Source: Psychrobacter piscatorii
GTDB lineage: Bacteria; Pseudomonadota; Gammaproteobacteria; Pseudomonadales; Moraxellaceae
DNA: 64,000 nucleotides
Direction: 5' to 3'
NCBI RefSeq assembly: GCF_001444505.1
Contig: NZ_LNDJ01000096.1
Span: 1 to 64,000, forward strand
Each line of letters opens with the position of its first letter. Within the stretch, counting starts at the first letter, position 1. The translations under genes and the position numbers were made by a program. Positions 1 to 7,179 of the stretch are shown one piece after another. The notes under the pieces were generated by a model. That model saw nothing but the letters and a program-made list of their open reading frames with translations. It made no database searches and was not told the origin of the DNA.

Positions 1-63
1 AATAGATCTCTTGCAAAAGTACCAGTTTATTGACTGCCACTGACGGAGTTACAAGGGCTAGAA

Positions 64-504
64 ATGACTTATGCAAGAAGTCTAATATATGTGCTTACTA
101 TGAATTTTGATGATTATAATTTTATTTCTCAAGTTAATGGTATGAATAAAAACATTGAGATAGATAATAGGAATTTAAATATTGATAGGTTTAATAGTAT
201 ATATGAAAGTGATATTTGCAAAGAGGTTCAGGTTAGTATAGTAGAGGCTGCAATGATTAAATACTTTCAACCTAAGTATAATAAAATATATAAAGATAAC
301 TTTCCTAATAAGAGTTATAAAATTTTAGAAGATGTTTTTGCTCTTGATTTTACGGGAGTTATAGTGAATATTAACTCTGATAATTTGTATTGTCGTTTGT
401 TTTCCGAAGTTGTTGAACCTTCAGAGAATCATTCTTGCGTATTTGATTTGTCTAACGAAGATAAAAGACAAGGTTTTTTTGAAGCGTTTTATAATACAAA
501 ATAG
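64..504 (+). CDS. AT-rich hypothetical protein, probably a truncated C-terminal piece
   Basis: I do not recognise a named family. The 146-residue product is rich in Asn, Ile, Tyr and Asp and has no signal peptide or membrane segment. A central stretch EAAMIKYFQPKYNKIYKDNF (about residues 60-79) looks like a conserved core motif of a folded domain. The coding sequence is far more AT-rich than the genes after it, which suggests horizontal acquisition. There is no convincing ribosome binding site before the ATG, and an in-frame stop lies only about 30 bases upstream, so this may be the 3' end of a longer gene cut by an earlier rearrangement. The IS256 element 250 bases downstream supports an accessory setting. 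Function unknown. Confidence 0.5.
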   Translation: MTYARSLIYVLTMNFDDYNFISQVNGMNKNIEIDNRNLNIDRFNSIYESDICKEVQVSIVEAAMIKYFQPKYNKIYKDNFPNKSYKILEDVFALDFTGVIVNINSDNLYCRLFSEVVEPSENHSCVFDLSNEDKRQGFFEAFYNTK

Positions 505-643
505 ATTACTTTAATTTGAATAGTCTACTGTCCGCGTAAGAGTTTATAAATTTAAATGCTTTAACCTATGCTTGTAAACTAGTAAAAATGCTTTTTTATA
601 CGCTATTATTACTATAATTATCTGTATGAACGTAAGGAACACC

Positions 644-748
644 ATGAACCATCTCACAGTTGGACAACGCGCGCCTTTAAGTAACCTTGCTATTGGAGCC
701 TTTCCTAAAAAGTGTGTAACTGCTTATAATCCACTAACAGGAGAATAA
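644..748 (+). pseudogene. 5' fragment of a gene cut off by the IS256 element (TerD-like N-terminus?)
   Basis: A good ribosome binding site (TAAGGA at about 633-638) precedes an ATG that opens MNHLTVGQRAPLSNLAIG and then runs into the left end of the insertion sequence, stopping at TAA 746-748. The pattern LTVGQ-APLS resembles the first strand of TerD/tellurium-resistance stress proteins, but the match is short and from memory. The fragment is best read as the real start of a gene whose remainder was displaced or deleted when the IS inserted. See also the fragment after the IS. Confidence 0.4.
713..723 (+). repeat. left terminal inverted repeat core of the IS256 element
   Basis: TGTGTAACTGC here is the exact reverse complement of GCAGTTACACA at 1970-1980. 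The two copies flank the transposase gene at 30-40 bases and under 10 bases from its ends. Confidence 0.7.
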
Positions 749-751
749 GCA

Positions 752-1966
752 ATGACTAACCAATCTGACATCAAGAAACTGGCTGAGCAAATGGCCAGCA
801 GCATGAAAAGCTTCGATGACATCAAAGACTTTCAGAGGCAGCTCATGCAATCTTTTATCGACACCGCACTTGAAGCCGAGATGGAAGATCATCTCGGTTA
901 CCCCAAGCATGAGAAAGCCGATAAACCTAATAAGCGCAACGGGCACACTAAAAAGACCGTCCGCAGTGACACAGGCGAGCTTGAGATCTCCACCCCCAGA
1001 GACCGCGACAGTAGCTTTGAGCCTGTACTTGTCAGTAAGCATCAAACCCGTATTTCAGGTCTTGATGACAAAATCATCAGCTTTTACGCCAAAGGTCAAA
1101 CCACTACTGAGATTGTCGAAACCATCAAGGACATCTACGACGTCGACATCTCAAGCAGCTTGGTTTCCAGAGTCACTGACAACATCTTGGATGACATCAC
1201 CGCTTGGCAGAACCGGCCACTGAGCAGTGTTTATCCTATCGTCTACTTAGACTGCATTGTCGTCAAAGTTCGTCAGGACAAGCAGATCATCAACAAAGCT
1301 ATCTATCTGGCCTTAGGCGTTGCTCTTGATGGTAAAAAAGAGCTGCTTGGCATGTGGCTATCAGAGAACGAGGGCGCTAAATTCTGGCTTGGTGTTCTCA
1401 CTGAGCTACAAAACCGCGGGGTTCAAGATATTCTTATTGCCTGTGTAGACGGCCTAAAAGGCTTCCCTGATGCCATCAATACGGTCTACCCTAACGCTCA
1501 GGTTCAGCTGTGTATCGTGCATATGGTGCGCTATTCGATGAAGTTCGTACCTTGGACGGACAAGAAGGCCGTAGCAGCTGATTTAAAGGCCATCTACGGT
1601 GCTGATACACTTGAGATGGCAGAGGCCAACCTTGAGCACTTTGATGAAGTATGGGGCAAAGAGTACCCGCATGTCATCAAGTCTTGGCGCAATAACTGGG
1701 AGGGCTTAACGGTGTTCTTTGAGTATCCGAAAGACATCAGAAAAGTGATTTATACCACCAATGCGATAGAGTCGCTAAACAGTGTGATTCGGACGGCAGT
1801 GAATAAGCGTAAGGTGTTCCCATCTGATCAGGCAGCATTCAAGGTAGTATATCTGGCAACCCAGCAGGCCTCTAAAAAGTGGTCGATGCCCATCCGTAAC
1901 TGGACGTCTGCTTTAAATCGCTTTATGATTATGTTTGATGATCGTATCAGTAAGCATTTAATCTAA
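752..1966 (+). CDS. IS256-family (mutator-type) transposase
   Basis: A DDE transposase of 404 residues, the usual length for IS256 proteins. The family's N-terminal segment is present (MEDHLGYPKHEKADKPNKRN, about residues 44-63), as are the catalytic region with Asp in VYLDCIVVKVR, a second Asp in ACVDGLKGFPDAI, the CIVHMVR helix, and the final Glu in YTTNAIESLNS. The AGGAG site at 739-743 is well spaced from ATG 752. The reading frame is uninterrupted, so the enzyme may be active. Codon use is close to the host's and unlike the AT-rich gene before it. Confidence 0.95.
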   Translation: MTNQSDIKKLAEQMASSMKSFDDIKDFQRQLMQSFIDTALEAEMEDHLGYPKHEKADKPNKRNGHTKKTVRSDTGELEISTPRDRDSSFEPVLVSKHQTRISGLDDKIISFYAKGQTTTEIVETIKDIYDVDISSSLVSRVTDNILDDITAWQNRPLSSVYPIVYLDCIVVKVRQDKQIINKAIYLALGVALDGKKELLGMWLSENEGAKFWLGVLTELQNRGVQDILIACVDGLKGFPDAINTVYPNAQVQLCIVHMVRYSMKFVPWTDKKAVAADLKAIYGADTLEMAEANLEHFDEVWGKEYPHVIKSWRNNWEGLTVFFEYPKDIRKVIYTTNAIESLNSVIRTAVNKRKVFPSDQAAFKVVYLATQQASKKWSMPIRNWTSALNRFMIMFDDRISKHLI

Positions 1967-1969
1967 AGG

Positions 1970-1980
1970 GCAGTTACACA
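1970..1980 (-). repeat. right terminal inverted repeat core of the IS256 element
   Basis: GCAGTTACACA is the perfect complement of the left copy at 713-723. It begins four bases after the transposase stop codon. Confidence 0.7.
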
Positions 1981-2079
1981 GAATTCGGGATGGTCTCTGC
2001 TATTGATGACACTGCACCCATCACGCTTAAATTCACCCGCCAAAGTTCGATAGAGATGGATATCAGCTTCTTATATTAA
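1981..2079 (+). pseudogene. 3' coding remnant to the right of the IS
   Basis: Immediately after the right inverted repeat an open frame reads FGMVSAIDDTAPITLKF then TRQSSIEMDISFLY and stops at TAA 2077-2079, followed by a transcription terminator. It has no start of its own, so it looks like the C-terminus of a gene cut by the IS. Whether it belongs to the same gene as the fragment at 644 is an inference. If it does, either the original protein was very short (about 60 residues) or internal sequence was deleted. Confidence 0.4.
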
Positions 2080-2094
2080 TTTAATTCAAAACCT

Positions 2095-2130
2095 AAAAAA
2101 CCGCCACAGCAAACACTATGGCGGTTTTTT
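2095..2130. terminator. bidirectional rho-independent terminator
   Basis: Stem CCGCCA/TGGCGG (2101-2106 with 2119-2124), with A-run on the left and T-run on the right. It serves the remnant gene on the plus strand and the convergent THI5-like gene. Confidence 0.8.
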
Positions 2131-2161
2131 ATTACTCAAAATATCTTAACTGCTAAGATGT

Positions 2162-3058
2162 CTACAACGCCCACAGCGACTGATATTGCTCGTCGGTTAA
2201 GGTCACGATATCGATTTCGGCTAGCATCTCGCGTAGCTCTTGCCACTTATCTGCATCGGGCTTGATTGGTGTAATCAATCTGCCCAATGTATTATCAATG
2301 ATCGCATCCATCAGCACATCGGCTTCGGTTTTACTATAGTTATAATACATACGGTGAGCAGTCTCTGGATCATTTTTACACAGCTCAGTCATCTGGTTGG
2401 TCACTTGGATAAAGGTATCTATCGCGTCCTTTTTTGCGCTATAGATCTCATCCGTCGTGAGGATTTCTAACGCCGAAAAGTTCGGATAAGGTGACAGATG
2501 CTGATCGATAAACGTAAAGTCTAGCCCTTCATGAGTCGCTTCAACGCCTTCAAAGTTATAAAAGCACAGCCATGCACCATCGAGACTTGGGTCTTCTTGC
2601 AGGTTTTTTATATGATAGAAGTCCTTTTGCACAAAGCTCACATTGTCACGGCTGATACTAAAGCCATTTTTTTTGGCATAGCGGGCTAATATCTCAAAGC
2701 CAATACGATTGGTCTTTTCTTCAGCCGACGGGGTACAAATGCGAATCGGCTGATTGTTCTTGAGCTTATCCATGCTGGATTGCTGCATCAATATGCCGCC
2801 ATCGGTCTCAAAAAAACAGCCAAGCGCACGCAGATTAGGCGCGTAATGCTCAAACAGATGAATTGGCTCATTCACATGCAGATCGATGCTTTGATTTTGC
2901 AATTCAGCAAAGCCATCATAGTGGTCATCAGGCTCAATGATGGTGATATCTAGCCCTGCCTGCTCATACGCACCTGTGGTCACACCCGCGATAAAGGGCA
3001 GGTGATCAGGGTTTAAGAACCATTCGAGGGTAAGGGTCAATTTGGTGGTTGACTGCAT
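2162..3058 (-). CDS. THI5/NMT1-like thiamine-pyrimidine protein under a TPP riboswitch
   Basis: A 298-residue protein of the NMT1/THI5-like periplasmic-binding-protein fold, opening LTLTLEWFLNPDHLPFIAG with GAYEQAGLDITIIEP following. The ATG at 3058 is chosen over the upstream frame start (3088) because AAAAAGGAAAC sits eight bases before it. No signal peptide is visible, so a cytosolic location is likely; this is odd for a transporter-binding protein. Aligning by eye to yeast THI5, the active-site His66 is matched by His67 (NEPIH), but Lys62 becomes Asn63 and the CCCFC motif is absent. The TPP riboswitch upstream ties it to thiamine pyrimidine supply. No ThiX/ThiZ transporter genes are adjacent. 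It may be a pyrimidine-binding protein, a divergent HMP-P synthase or a salvage enzyme. Confidence 0.75.
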   Translation of the reverse strand: MQSTTKLTLTLEWFLNPDHLPFIAGVTTGAYEQAGLDITIIEPDDHYDGFAELQNQSIDLHVNEPIHLFEHYAPNLRALGCFFETDGGILMQQSSMDKLKNNQPIRICTPSAEEKTNRIGFEILARYAKKNGFSISRDNVSFVQKDFYHIKNLQEDPSLDGAWLCFYNFEGVEATHEGLDFTFIDQHLSPYPNFSALEILTTDEIYSAKKDAIDTFIQVTNQMTELCKNDPETAHRMYYNYSKTEADVLMDAIIDNTLGRLITPIKPDADKWQELREMLAEIDIVTLTDEQYQSLWAL

Positions 3059-3221
3059 GGTTGTTTCCTTTTTAATGATAGAAAACAATCAGACTGATGC
3101 TGTTTAAACAAAACAAAAAAGGCAAAACAAGAAAGGCAAAATCTCAACATGTAAGGCGCTATCAGATCAGCGCGTCAGGTAGAGGTTTCTCTTATTCATA
3201 GACTGCTTAGGGTCTGTCATG

Positions 3222-3322
3222 CTTGTTTCCTACGTCAGTGCTAACTGCTTCAGGTTCACGGGTGTGTCTCAGCGATGGTTTTAACAATCGTTACAAGGTT
3301 AAAAGCAAAGCACCCCGACAAG
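3222..3322 (-). promoter_or_regulatory. TPP (THI-box) riboswitch
   Basis: On the minus strand the conserved aptamer elements appear in order: CTTGT (P1), GGGGTGC, then GCTGAGACACACCCGTGAAC, CCTGAAGCAGTTAGCACTG and ACGTAGGAAACAAG, closing P1 with ACAAG. These match the THI-box signatures CTGAGA, ACCCG(T)GAACCTGA and CGTAGGGA. The aptamer sits about 165 bases before the start of the THI5-like gene. The leader between them holds a GCGCT/AGCGC hairpin (3155-3174) and T-rich stretches that could form the expression platform. Binding of thiamine pyrophosphate would be expected to reduce expression. Confidence 0.9.
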
Positions 3323-3741
3323 ATTGAGTAGTGCTGCATTATTTTTGATCAGTACTGCTAATGGCTATTATCGATGGCTACTGCATCATCATAGACGACT
3401 TGTAAGCGGTGATGCAAGCGTATCAGGAATGACAATGAAAGGTGATGACTGACGCTCGTTAACCGCCCTTTATAACAGTTCTCATTTGTGACGGCTTTTT
3501 ATAAGCGCTTTTAATCTTATAAGCGCTTTCAATCGACGTGTTAATAGAAGAGCGCAGTATTTGCCATTGGTACTTACCCAATCACTAACCAACGATACTG
3601 ATCGATAGCAAAAAGCTTGTATAAATGGGCTTGTACAATTTTTGGTGATATTGCATGCTTGGTTATTCATACAAGTAGCCATGTAAATACTTTTGATGGC
3701 TACCAAAATCATTCACCGCACCGTCCATCGACATCACTTAT
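3323..3741. other. intergenic region with an 18-bp tandem repeat, no gene seen
   Basis: It contains the expected promoter zone for the riboswitch transcript. Two adjacent 18-base units beginning ATAAGCGCTTT lie at 3501-3518 and 3519-3536, matching at about 15 of 18 positions. The only open frame is low-complexity and Cys-rich with no ribosome binding site, and I do not call it. Confidence 0.5.
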
Positions 3742-4167
3742 ATGACCCATAATAAAAAAGCGTTTTATCATAGGCCTAAGACCAACCAATCCAGAAGTCC
3801 AATGATACGCTGGACCTTTGTGACGCTTGGCTGGGTATTTTTTATTTTAGGTATTATTGGGATATTACTGCCCGTCATGCCGACTGCGCCTTTTATATTA
3901 CTGGCGGCAGGGTGCTGGGCGCGTAGCTCGCGGCGCTTTCATTTTTGGCTAATCAATCACAAATACTTCGGCAAATACGTCCGTGATTGGGAAGAAAATC
4001 ATGCCGTGCCGCTTTATGCTAAGTGGCTTGCGACCATCATGATGGCGATATCGACTGCCATGTTGTTTTATCGTCTGCCCGCTGATATGACATGGGCGGC
4101 ATGGCTGGTAGCACTGGTCTGTAGCGGGGTTGCCGTCTATTTGTTTCGTCTGCCAAATGCCAAATAA
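3742..4167 (+). CDS. DUF454 (YbaN-like) inner-membrane protein
   Basis: A 141-residue membrane protein with the DUF454 hallmark GIIGILLPVMPTAPFILLAA (about residues 37-56), followed by the family's CWARSSRRFHFWL segment. Four hydrophobic stretches are visible: residues about 23-40, 45-57, 91-107 and 114-133. The first ATG has a weak ribosome binding site; an alternative at residue 21 (position 3802, MIRWTFVTLGW) would give the more typical family length. The family's biochemical role is not known. It stands alone between an intergenic region and the cold-shock gene. Confidence 0.85.
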   Translation: MTHNKKAFYHRPKTNQSRSPMIRWTFVTLGWVFFILGIIGILLPVMPTAPFILLAAGCWARSSRRFHFWLINHKYFGKYVRDWEENHAVPLYAKWLATIMMAISTAMLFYRLPADMTWAAWLVALVCSGVAVYLFRLPNAK

Positions 4168-4224
4168 AGTCGCCAATATATAGGGCAATAGTTAAGTCCA
4201 GTTACATAAAACCTGAGATAAGGC

Positions 4225-4253
4225 TTGCGATACTAGGATGTTCCCCCTATAAT
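4225..4253 (+). promoter_or_regulatory. sigma-70 promoter of the cold-shock gene
   Basis: TTGCGA (4225-4230), exactly 17 bases, then perfect TATAAT (4248-4253). Transcription would begin near 4260 and give an untranslated leader of about 140 bases before the cold-shock start codon, as is known for cspA-type genes, whose leaders act as temperature-sensing RNA. Confidence 0.65.
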
Positions 4254-4402
4254 ACATCCAAGCTTAAGAGCAGTTCTGCACCAAATCATTACCTCGTAGT
4301 ATTAGTTATAATCCTTCGTTTTAATATTTATCGTTCAGTAGCTATTTGCAAGCGTTATCGGTCTATTAGACCACAAATAAATTAAATATCAGGGTTATGA
4401 CT

Positions 4403-4612
4403 ATGTCAGACGTTCAAAAAGGTACAGTTAAGTGGTTCAACGAAGCTAAAGGTTTTGGTTTTATTGCTCCAGAAAACGGCGCAGACGTTTTCGCTCATTA
4501 CAGCGAAATCTCAGGCTCAGGTTTCAAAACTTTGGCTGAAGGCCAAGAAGTTGAGTTCACTGTAACTCAAGGCCAAAAAGGCCCACAAGCACATAACATC
4601 GTTGCTATCTAA
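4403..4612 (+). CDS. cspA: CspA-family cold-shock protein
   Basis: A 69-residue single-domain RNA/DNA chaperone. RNP1-type motif [11 protein letters not shown] and RNP2-type DVFAHYSEI are intact, and the opening [11 protein letters not shown] is canonical. The ATG at 4403 is chosen over the one at 4397 because the AGGG site lies three bases from the first but eight or nine from the second, and MSDVQKG is the usual family opening. It has its own promoter, a long leader and a strong terminator, so it is a monocistronic, probably highly expressed gene. Which csp paralogue it is cannot be told from this window. Confidence 0.95.
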   Translation: MSDVQKGTVKWFNEAKGFGFIAPENGADVFAHYSEISGSGFKTLAEGQEVEFTVTQGQKGPQAHNIVAI

Positions 4613-4645
4613 TTTGTCTTTATAGACAGATAGATGAAAAGATGT

Positions 4646-4676
4646 AAAAAAGCGAACCTTCGGGTTCGTTTTTTTT
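4646..4676 (+). terminator. rho-independent terminator of the cold-shock gene
   Basis: CGAACC-TTCG-GGTTCG with a stable UUCG tetraloop, followed by eight T residues. Confidence 0.9.
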
Positions 4677-4712
4677 CGTCTGTGATTTGGTATTAAATGA
4701 AACGACAGATAT

Positions 4713-4752
4713 AAAAATGCCTCCGACTATATGGATAGTTAGAGGCATTTTT
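4713..4752 (-). terminator. terminator of the YeiH-like gene
   Basis: AAAAATGCCTC at 4713-4723 pairs with GAGGCATTTTT at 4742-4752, and an inner ACTAT/ATAGT extends the stem. It lies just past the stop of the minus-strand exporter gene and could work in both directions. Confidence 0.8.
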
Positions 4753-4797
4753 GTACTGGGTACTGAGGTAAGTAAATAAGCGTGAGCAATTGACTTA

Positions 4798-5931
4798 TTA
4801 TATAAAGCTAATACCGATATTGATCAGACCACCGCCCAGTATTAACCAGCCAAACATCACCGCTCCTAAAATCAAAGGTTTAACGCCCGCTTGCTTAATC
4901 GCGCTTAGATGAGTAGTCAAACCTAGCGCAAACATCGCCATCGTCAGCAATATGTCATCTAGCATAACCATGCTTTGCTCGATACTTTTAGACATTGGTA
5001 TCCAAGTATGCAATAAGACAATAGCGATAAAAATAAACGCAAACCATGGCACCTTGACTTGCTTGACGCGGGTCATAAATGGCGCTGCCTCGTTTTTACT
5101 GTCCTCATCGTCTATAGCGGCATTATCTACGGGGCGATCTTTGGTTAGCGCAAATGATAATACGAGCAAAAAAGGCGCGAGCATCATAACGCGTATCATC
5201 TTAGTCACGACAGCGGTATCGCCAATCTCAGTATTGATTGCATTGCCTGCGACCACGACTTGCGCCACCTCATGTACGGTTGAGCCCGTGTACATGCCAT
5301 ACTGCTCGGCACTGAGCCAAGGCCGTAACCAACCAAGCTGATATAAAAAAGGGTAGAGCAGCATCGCAATAGTACCAAATACCACGACCGTTGCCACAGC
5401 AATGGTGACTTTGTGGGCTTGCGCGTTGACCACTGGCTCTGCGGCGATGACGGCAGCAGCACCGCAAATACTTGCGCCCGAGCCAATCAAAATGACCGTT
5501 TCTTTATCGACTTTTAACCATTTAGTACCTAACCAATAGGTCAGCATAAAGGTCGTCGTCAATACGAGTGCATCGGTCATAATCGCTGGCATACCGACGC
5601 TCGCCACTTGCGTCATAGTCAGCTTAAACCCATAAAACATAATCGCGAGGCGTAAAATCTGACCCTTAGCAAAGCAAACGCCGCCGTTTAGACGCTCAGT
5701 GAAATTGGGATAAATGGTATTACCCAATATCATACCCAGCAAGATCGCGAGCGTTAAAGAGGATAAGCCAACGATACGCCCGTTTGACCACATATTCAAA
5801 CTCGTGTTTAACCATAAGCAAAACAAACCACCGATCAGTACCACAGCCAAACCCGCCAAGTGGCGTTGGCTTGGAATGTAGTTACTCACTGAGCGACTGA
5901 CTGATTTGGCTAGTGTATGCATAAGAGGCAT
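4798..5931 (-). CDS. yeiH: YeiH/UPF0324-family putative sulfate/anion exporter
   Basis: A 377-residue polytopic inner-membrane protein with about ten hydrophobic segments. Family signatures: LAILLGMILGN, LRLAIMFYGFKLT, GSGASICGAAAVIAAEPVV, TGSTVHEVAQVVVAG and the C-terminal ALGLTTHL. The family is annotated as a putative sulfate exporter; the substrate is not proven. It is divergent from a LysR-type regulator, the same arrangement as the yeiH/yeiE pair elsewhere. A second ATG three codons in is an equally acceptable start. An acidic loop (about residues 267-285) before the last four segments is longer than I expect. Confidence 0.85.
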   Translation of the reverse strand: MPLMHTLAKSVSRSVSNYIPSQRHLAGLAVVLIGGLFCLWLNTSLNMWSNGRIVGLSSLTLAILLGMILGNTIYPNFTERLNGGVCFAKGQILRLAIMFYGFKLTMTQVASVGMPAIMTDALVLTTTFMLTYWLGTKWLKVDKETVILIGSGASICGAAAVIAAEPVVNAQAHKVTIAVATVVVFGTIAMLLYPFLYQLGWLRPWLSAEQYGMYTGSTVHEVAQVVVAGNAINTEIGDTAVVTKMIRVMMLAPFLLVLSFALTKDRPVDNAAIDDEDSKNEAAPFMTRVKQVKVPWFAFIFIAIVLLHTWIPMSKSIEQSMVMLDDILLTMAMFALGLTTHLSAIKQAGVKPLILGAVMFGWLILGGGLINIGISFI

Positions 5932-6144
5932 ATCCTATTACTGATATTAAAATAAGCATAAGCTTATGAGTAGACAGTATAAGCTGACTATATTTATAAT
6001 AAAAACAGATTAATAAGATATAAACTATCGATATTTTAGGTTAGTGTTTACGGTAGAAATAGATATACCGCGCATGAGTAGCAAAAAAAGACATGTATAG
6101 CGAATAAGACAGACTAAAAAATGACATAAGGCATCATCAATAAC

Positions 6145-7080
6145 ATGAAAAAATCTGTACAGACATTGCCAAAGATTACACTTAAGCAGCTCGCTGTTTT
6201 TGTCAGTATTTACCAGACAGGTAGCACCAGCCGTGCCAGTGAAGAGATGCACCTGTCACAGTCAGCGGTCAGTAGCGCACTGACAGAGCTTGAGTCTAGA
6301 TTACAGATGCCATTGTTTGAGCGCGTCGGTCGCAGGCTTAATCAGCATCCCAATGCCCATCCTATTTATATACAGGCACAGGCTATCTTGGGGCAATCGC
6401 TCACGCTTGAACATTATCACCAATATCAGGCGGGGCAGATACATATCGGGGCGAGTACCACGATTGGCAATTATGTGCTGCCATCATTGCTTGGTAAGTT
6501 ATATGAGGCGCTACCAGATGCCAATGTCGATATGTATATTGCCAATACTCAGGAGGTGGTGAGTGAGGTTGAGCAGCTCAATATCGATATTGCTTTAGTA
6601 GAAGGGATGCCGCGTCCGATAGACATGAAAGCCATTGAGCAGCGCGAATGGCGAACGGATACGCTGATGATATTTGCCAAACGTGATAGTAAATGGTTAA
6701 AGAACGTCTCTACCTATAGCCAAGATAAGGGCTGCTATCAGCTGACTATTAATCAGCTAGCACAGTTGCCGCTACTCGTACGTGAGGCAGGGTCGGGCAC
6801 ACGGCAGATTATCGATGAGCAGTTGCTAAAGTATCTACCCAATGCAGAAGTGGTAAAGGCCATACACCAATCAGAAGCCATCAAACATATGGTGAGTGCA
6901 GACATTGGTCTTGGCTGCCTATCACAGCACGTGATTGAGTCAGAGCTTGCAACAGATAAGCTGGTGCAAGTAAGCGTTGCAGGAATCGATCTATCGCGGA
7001 CATGGTGGCTGGTCTGGCACAAAGCCCGTCATCAAAGCCCCATTTGGCAGACGTTTATAGATATTATCCAACAAGATTAA
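6145..7080 (+). CDS. LysR-family transcriptional regulator (YeiE-like)
   Basis: A 311-residue LTTR: N-terminal winged helix-turn-helix (residues about 11-70, with TGSTSRASEEMHLSQSAVSS) and a C-terminal substrate-binding domain beginning IHIGASTTIGNYVLP. It is transcribed away from the YeiH-like exporter across a 213-base spacer, the classical layout in which the regulator controls the divergent gene and itself. The ligand is unknown; a sulfur-containing anion is a reasonable guess from the neighbour. The ribosome binding site is weak. The gene ends at a hairpin terminator. Confidence 0.9.
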   Translation: MKKSVQTLPKITLKQLAVFVSIYQTGSTSRASEEMHLSQSAVSSALTELESRLQMPLFERVGRRLNQHPNAHPIYIQAQAILGQSLTLEHYHQYQAGQIHIGASTTIGNYVLPSLLGKLYEALPDANVDMYIANTQEVVSEVEQLNIDIALVEGMPRPIDMKAIEQREWRTDTLMIFAKRDSKWLKNVSTYSQDKGCYQLTINQLAQLPLLVREAGSGTRQIIDEQLLKYLPNAEVVKAIHQSEAIKHMVSADIGLGCLSQHVIESELATDKLVQVSVAGIDLSRTWWLVWHKARHQSPIWQTFIDIIQQD

Positions 7081-7107
7081 CTGAGGTAATGTCAAAATAT
7101 AAGGAAT

Positions 7108-7143
7108 AAAAAAGCGCCGTATCAATCATGATAGGGCGCTTTT
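7108..7143. terminator. bidirectional terminator between the LysR gene and the uspA-like genes
   Basis: AAAGCGCC (7111-7118) pairs with GGCGCTTT (7135-7142), with A-run and T-run on opposite sides. It lies between convergent genes. Confidence 0.8.
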
Positions 7144-7179
7144 GGTTAACTAATAATTCCATATAGCCAAAGCAAATTA

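Larger units (their letters stand above)
711..1986 (+). mobile_element. IS256-family insertion sequence
   Basis: A single transposase gene is flanked by inverted copies of TGTGTAACTGC (713-723 on the left; its complement at 1970-1980 on the right), with further partial matches outward (about 15 of 20 positions). Exact outer ends are uncertain because no 8-9 bp target duplication, as expected for this family, is evident in the flanks; the boundaries given are approximate. The element lies between a gene start (644) and a C-terminal coding remnant (to 2079). Loss of target duplication suggests that deletion or recombination followed insertion. Confidence 0.75.

Noticed and set aside
1-63. Terminal end of a second insertion sequence at the left window edge
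   Set aside because: TTGCAAAAG is reminiscent of some IS ends, but there is too little sequence to support it.
734-1045. Long open frame opposite the transposase gene
   Set aside because: It is a mirror of the transposase coding strand, has no ribosome binding site and no recognisable product.
3482-3712. 76-codon minus-strand frame in the spacer before the DUF454 gene
   Set aside because: Cys-rich, repeat-derived sequence (KALIRLKALIK comes from the 18-bp tandem repeat) with no ribosome binding site.
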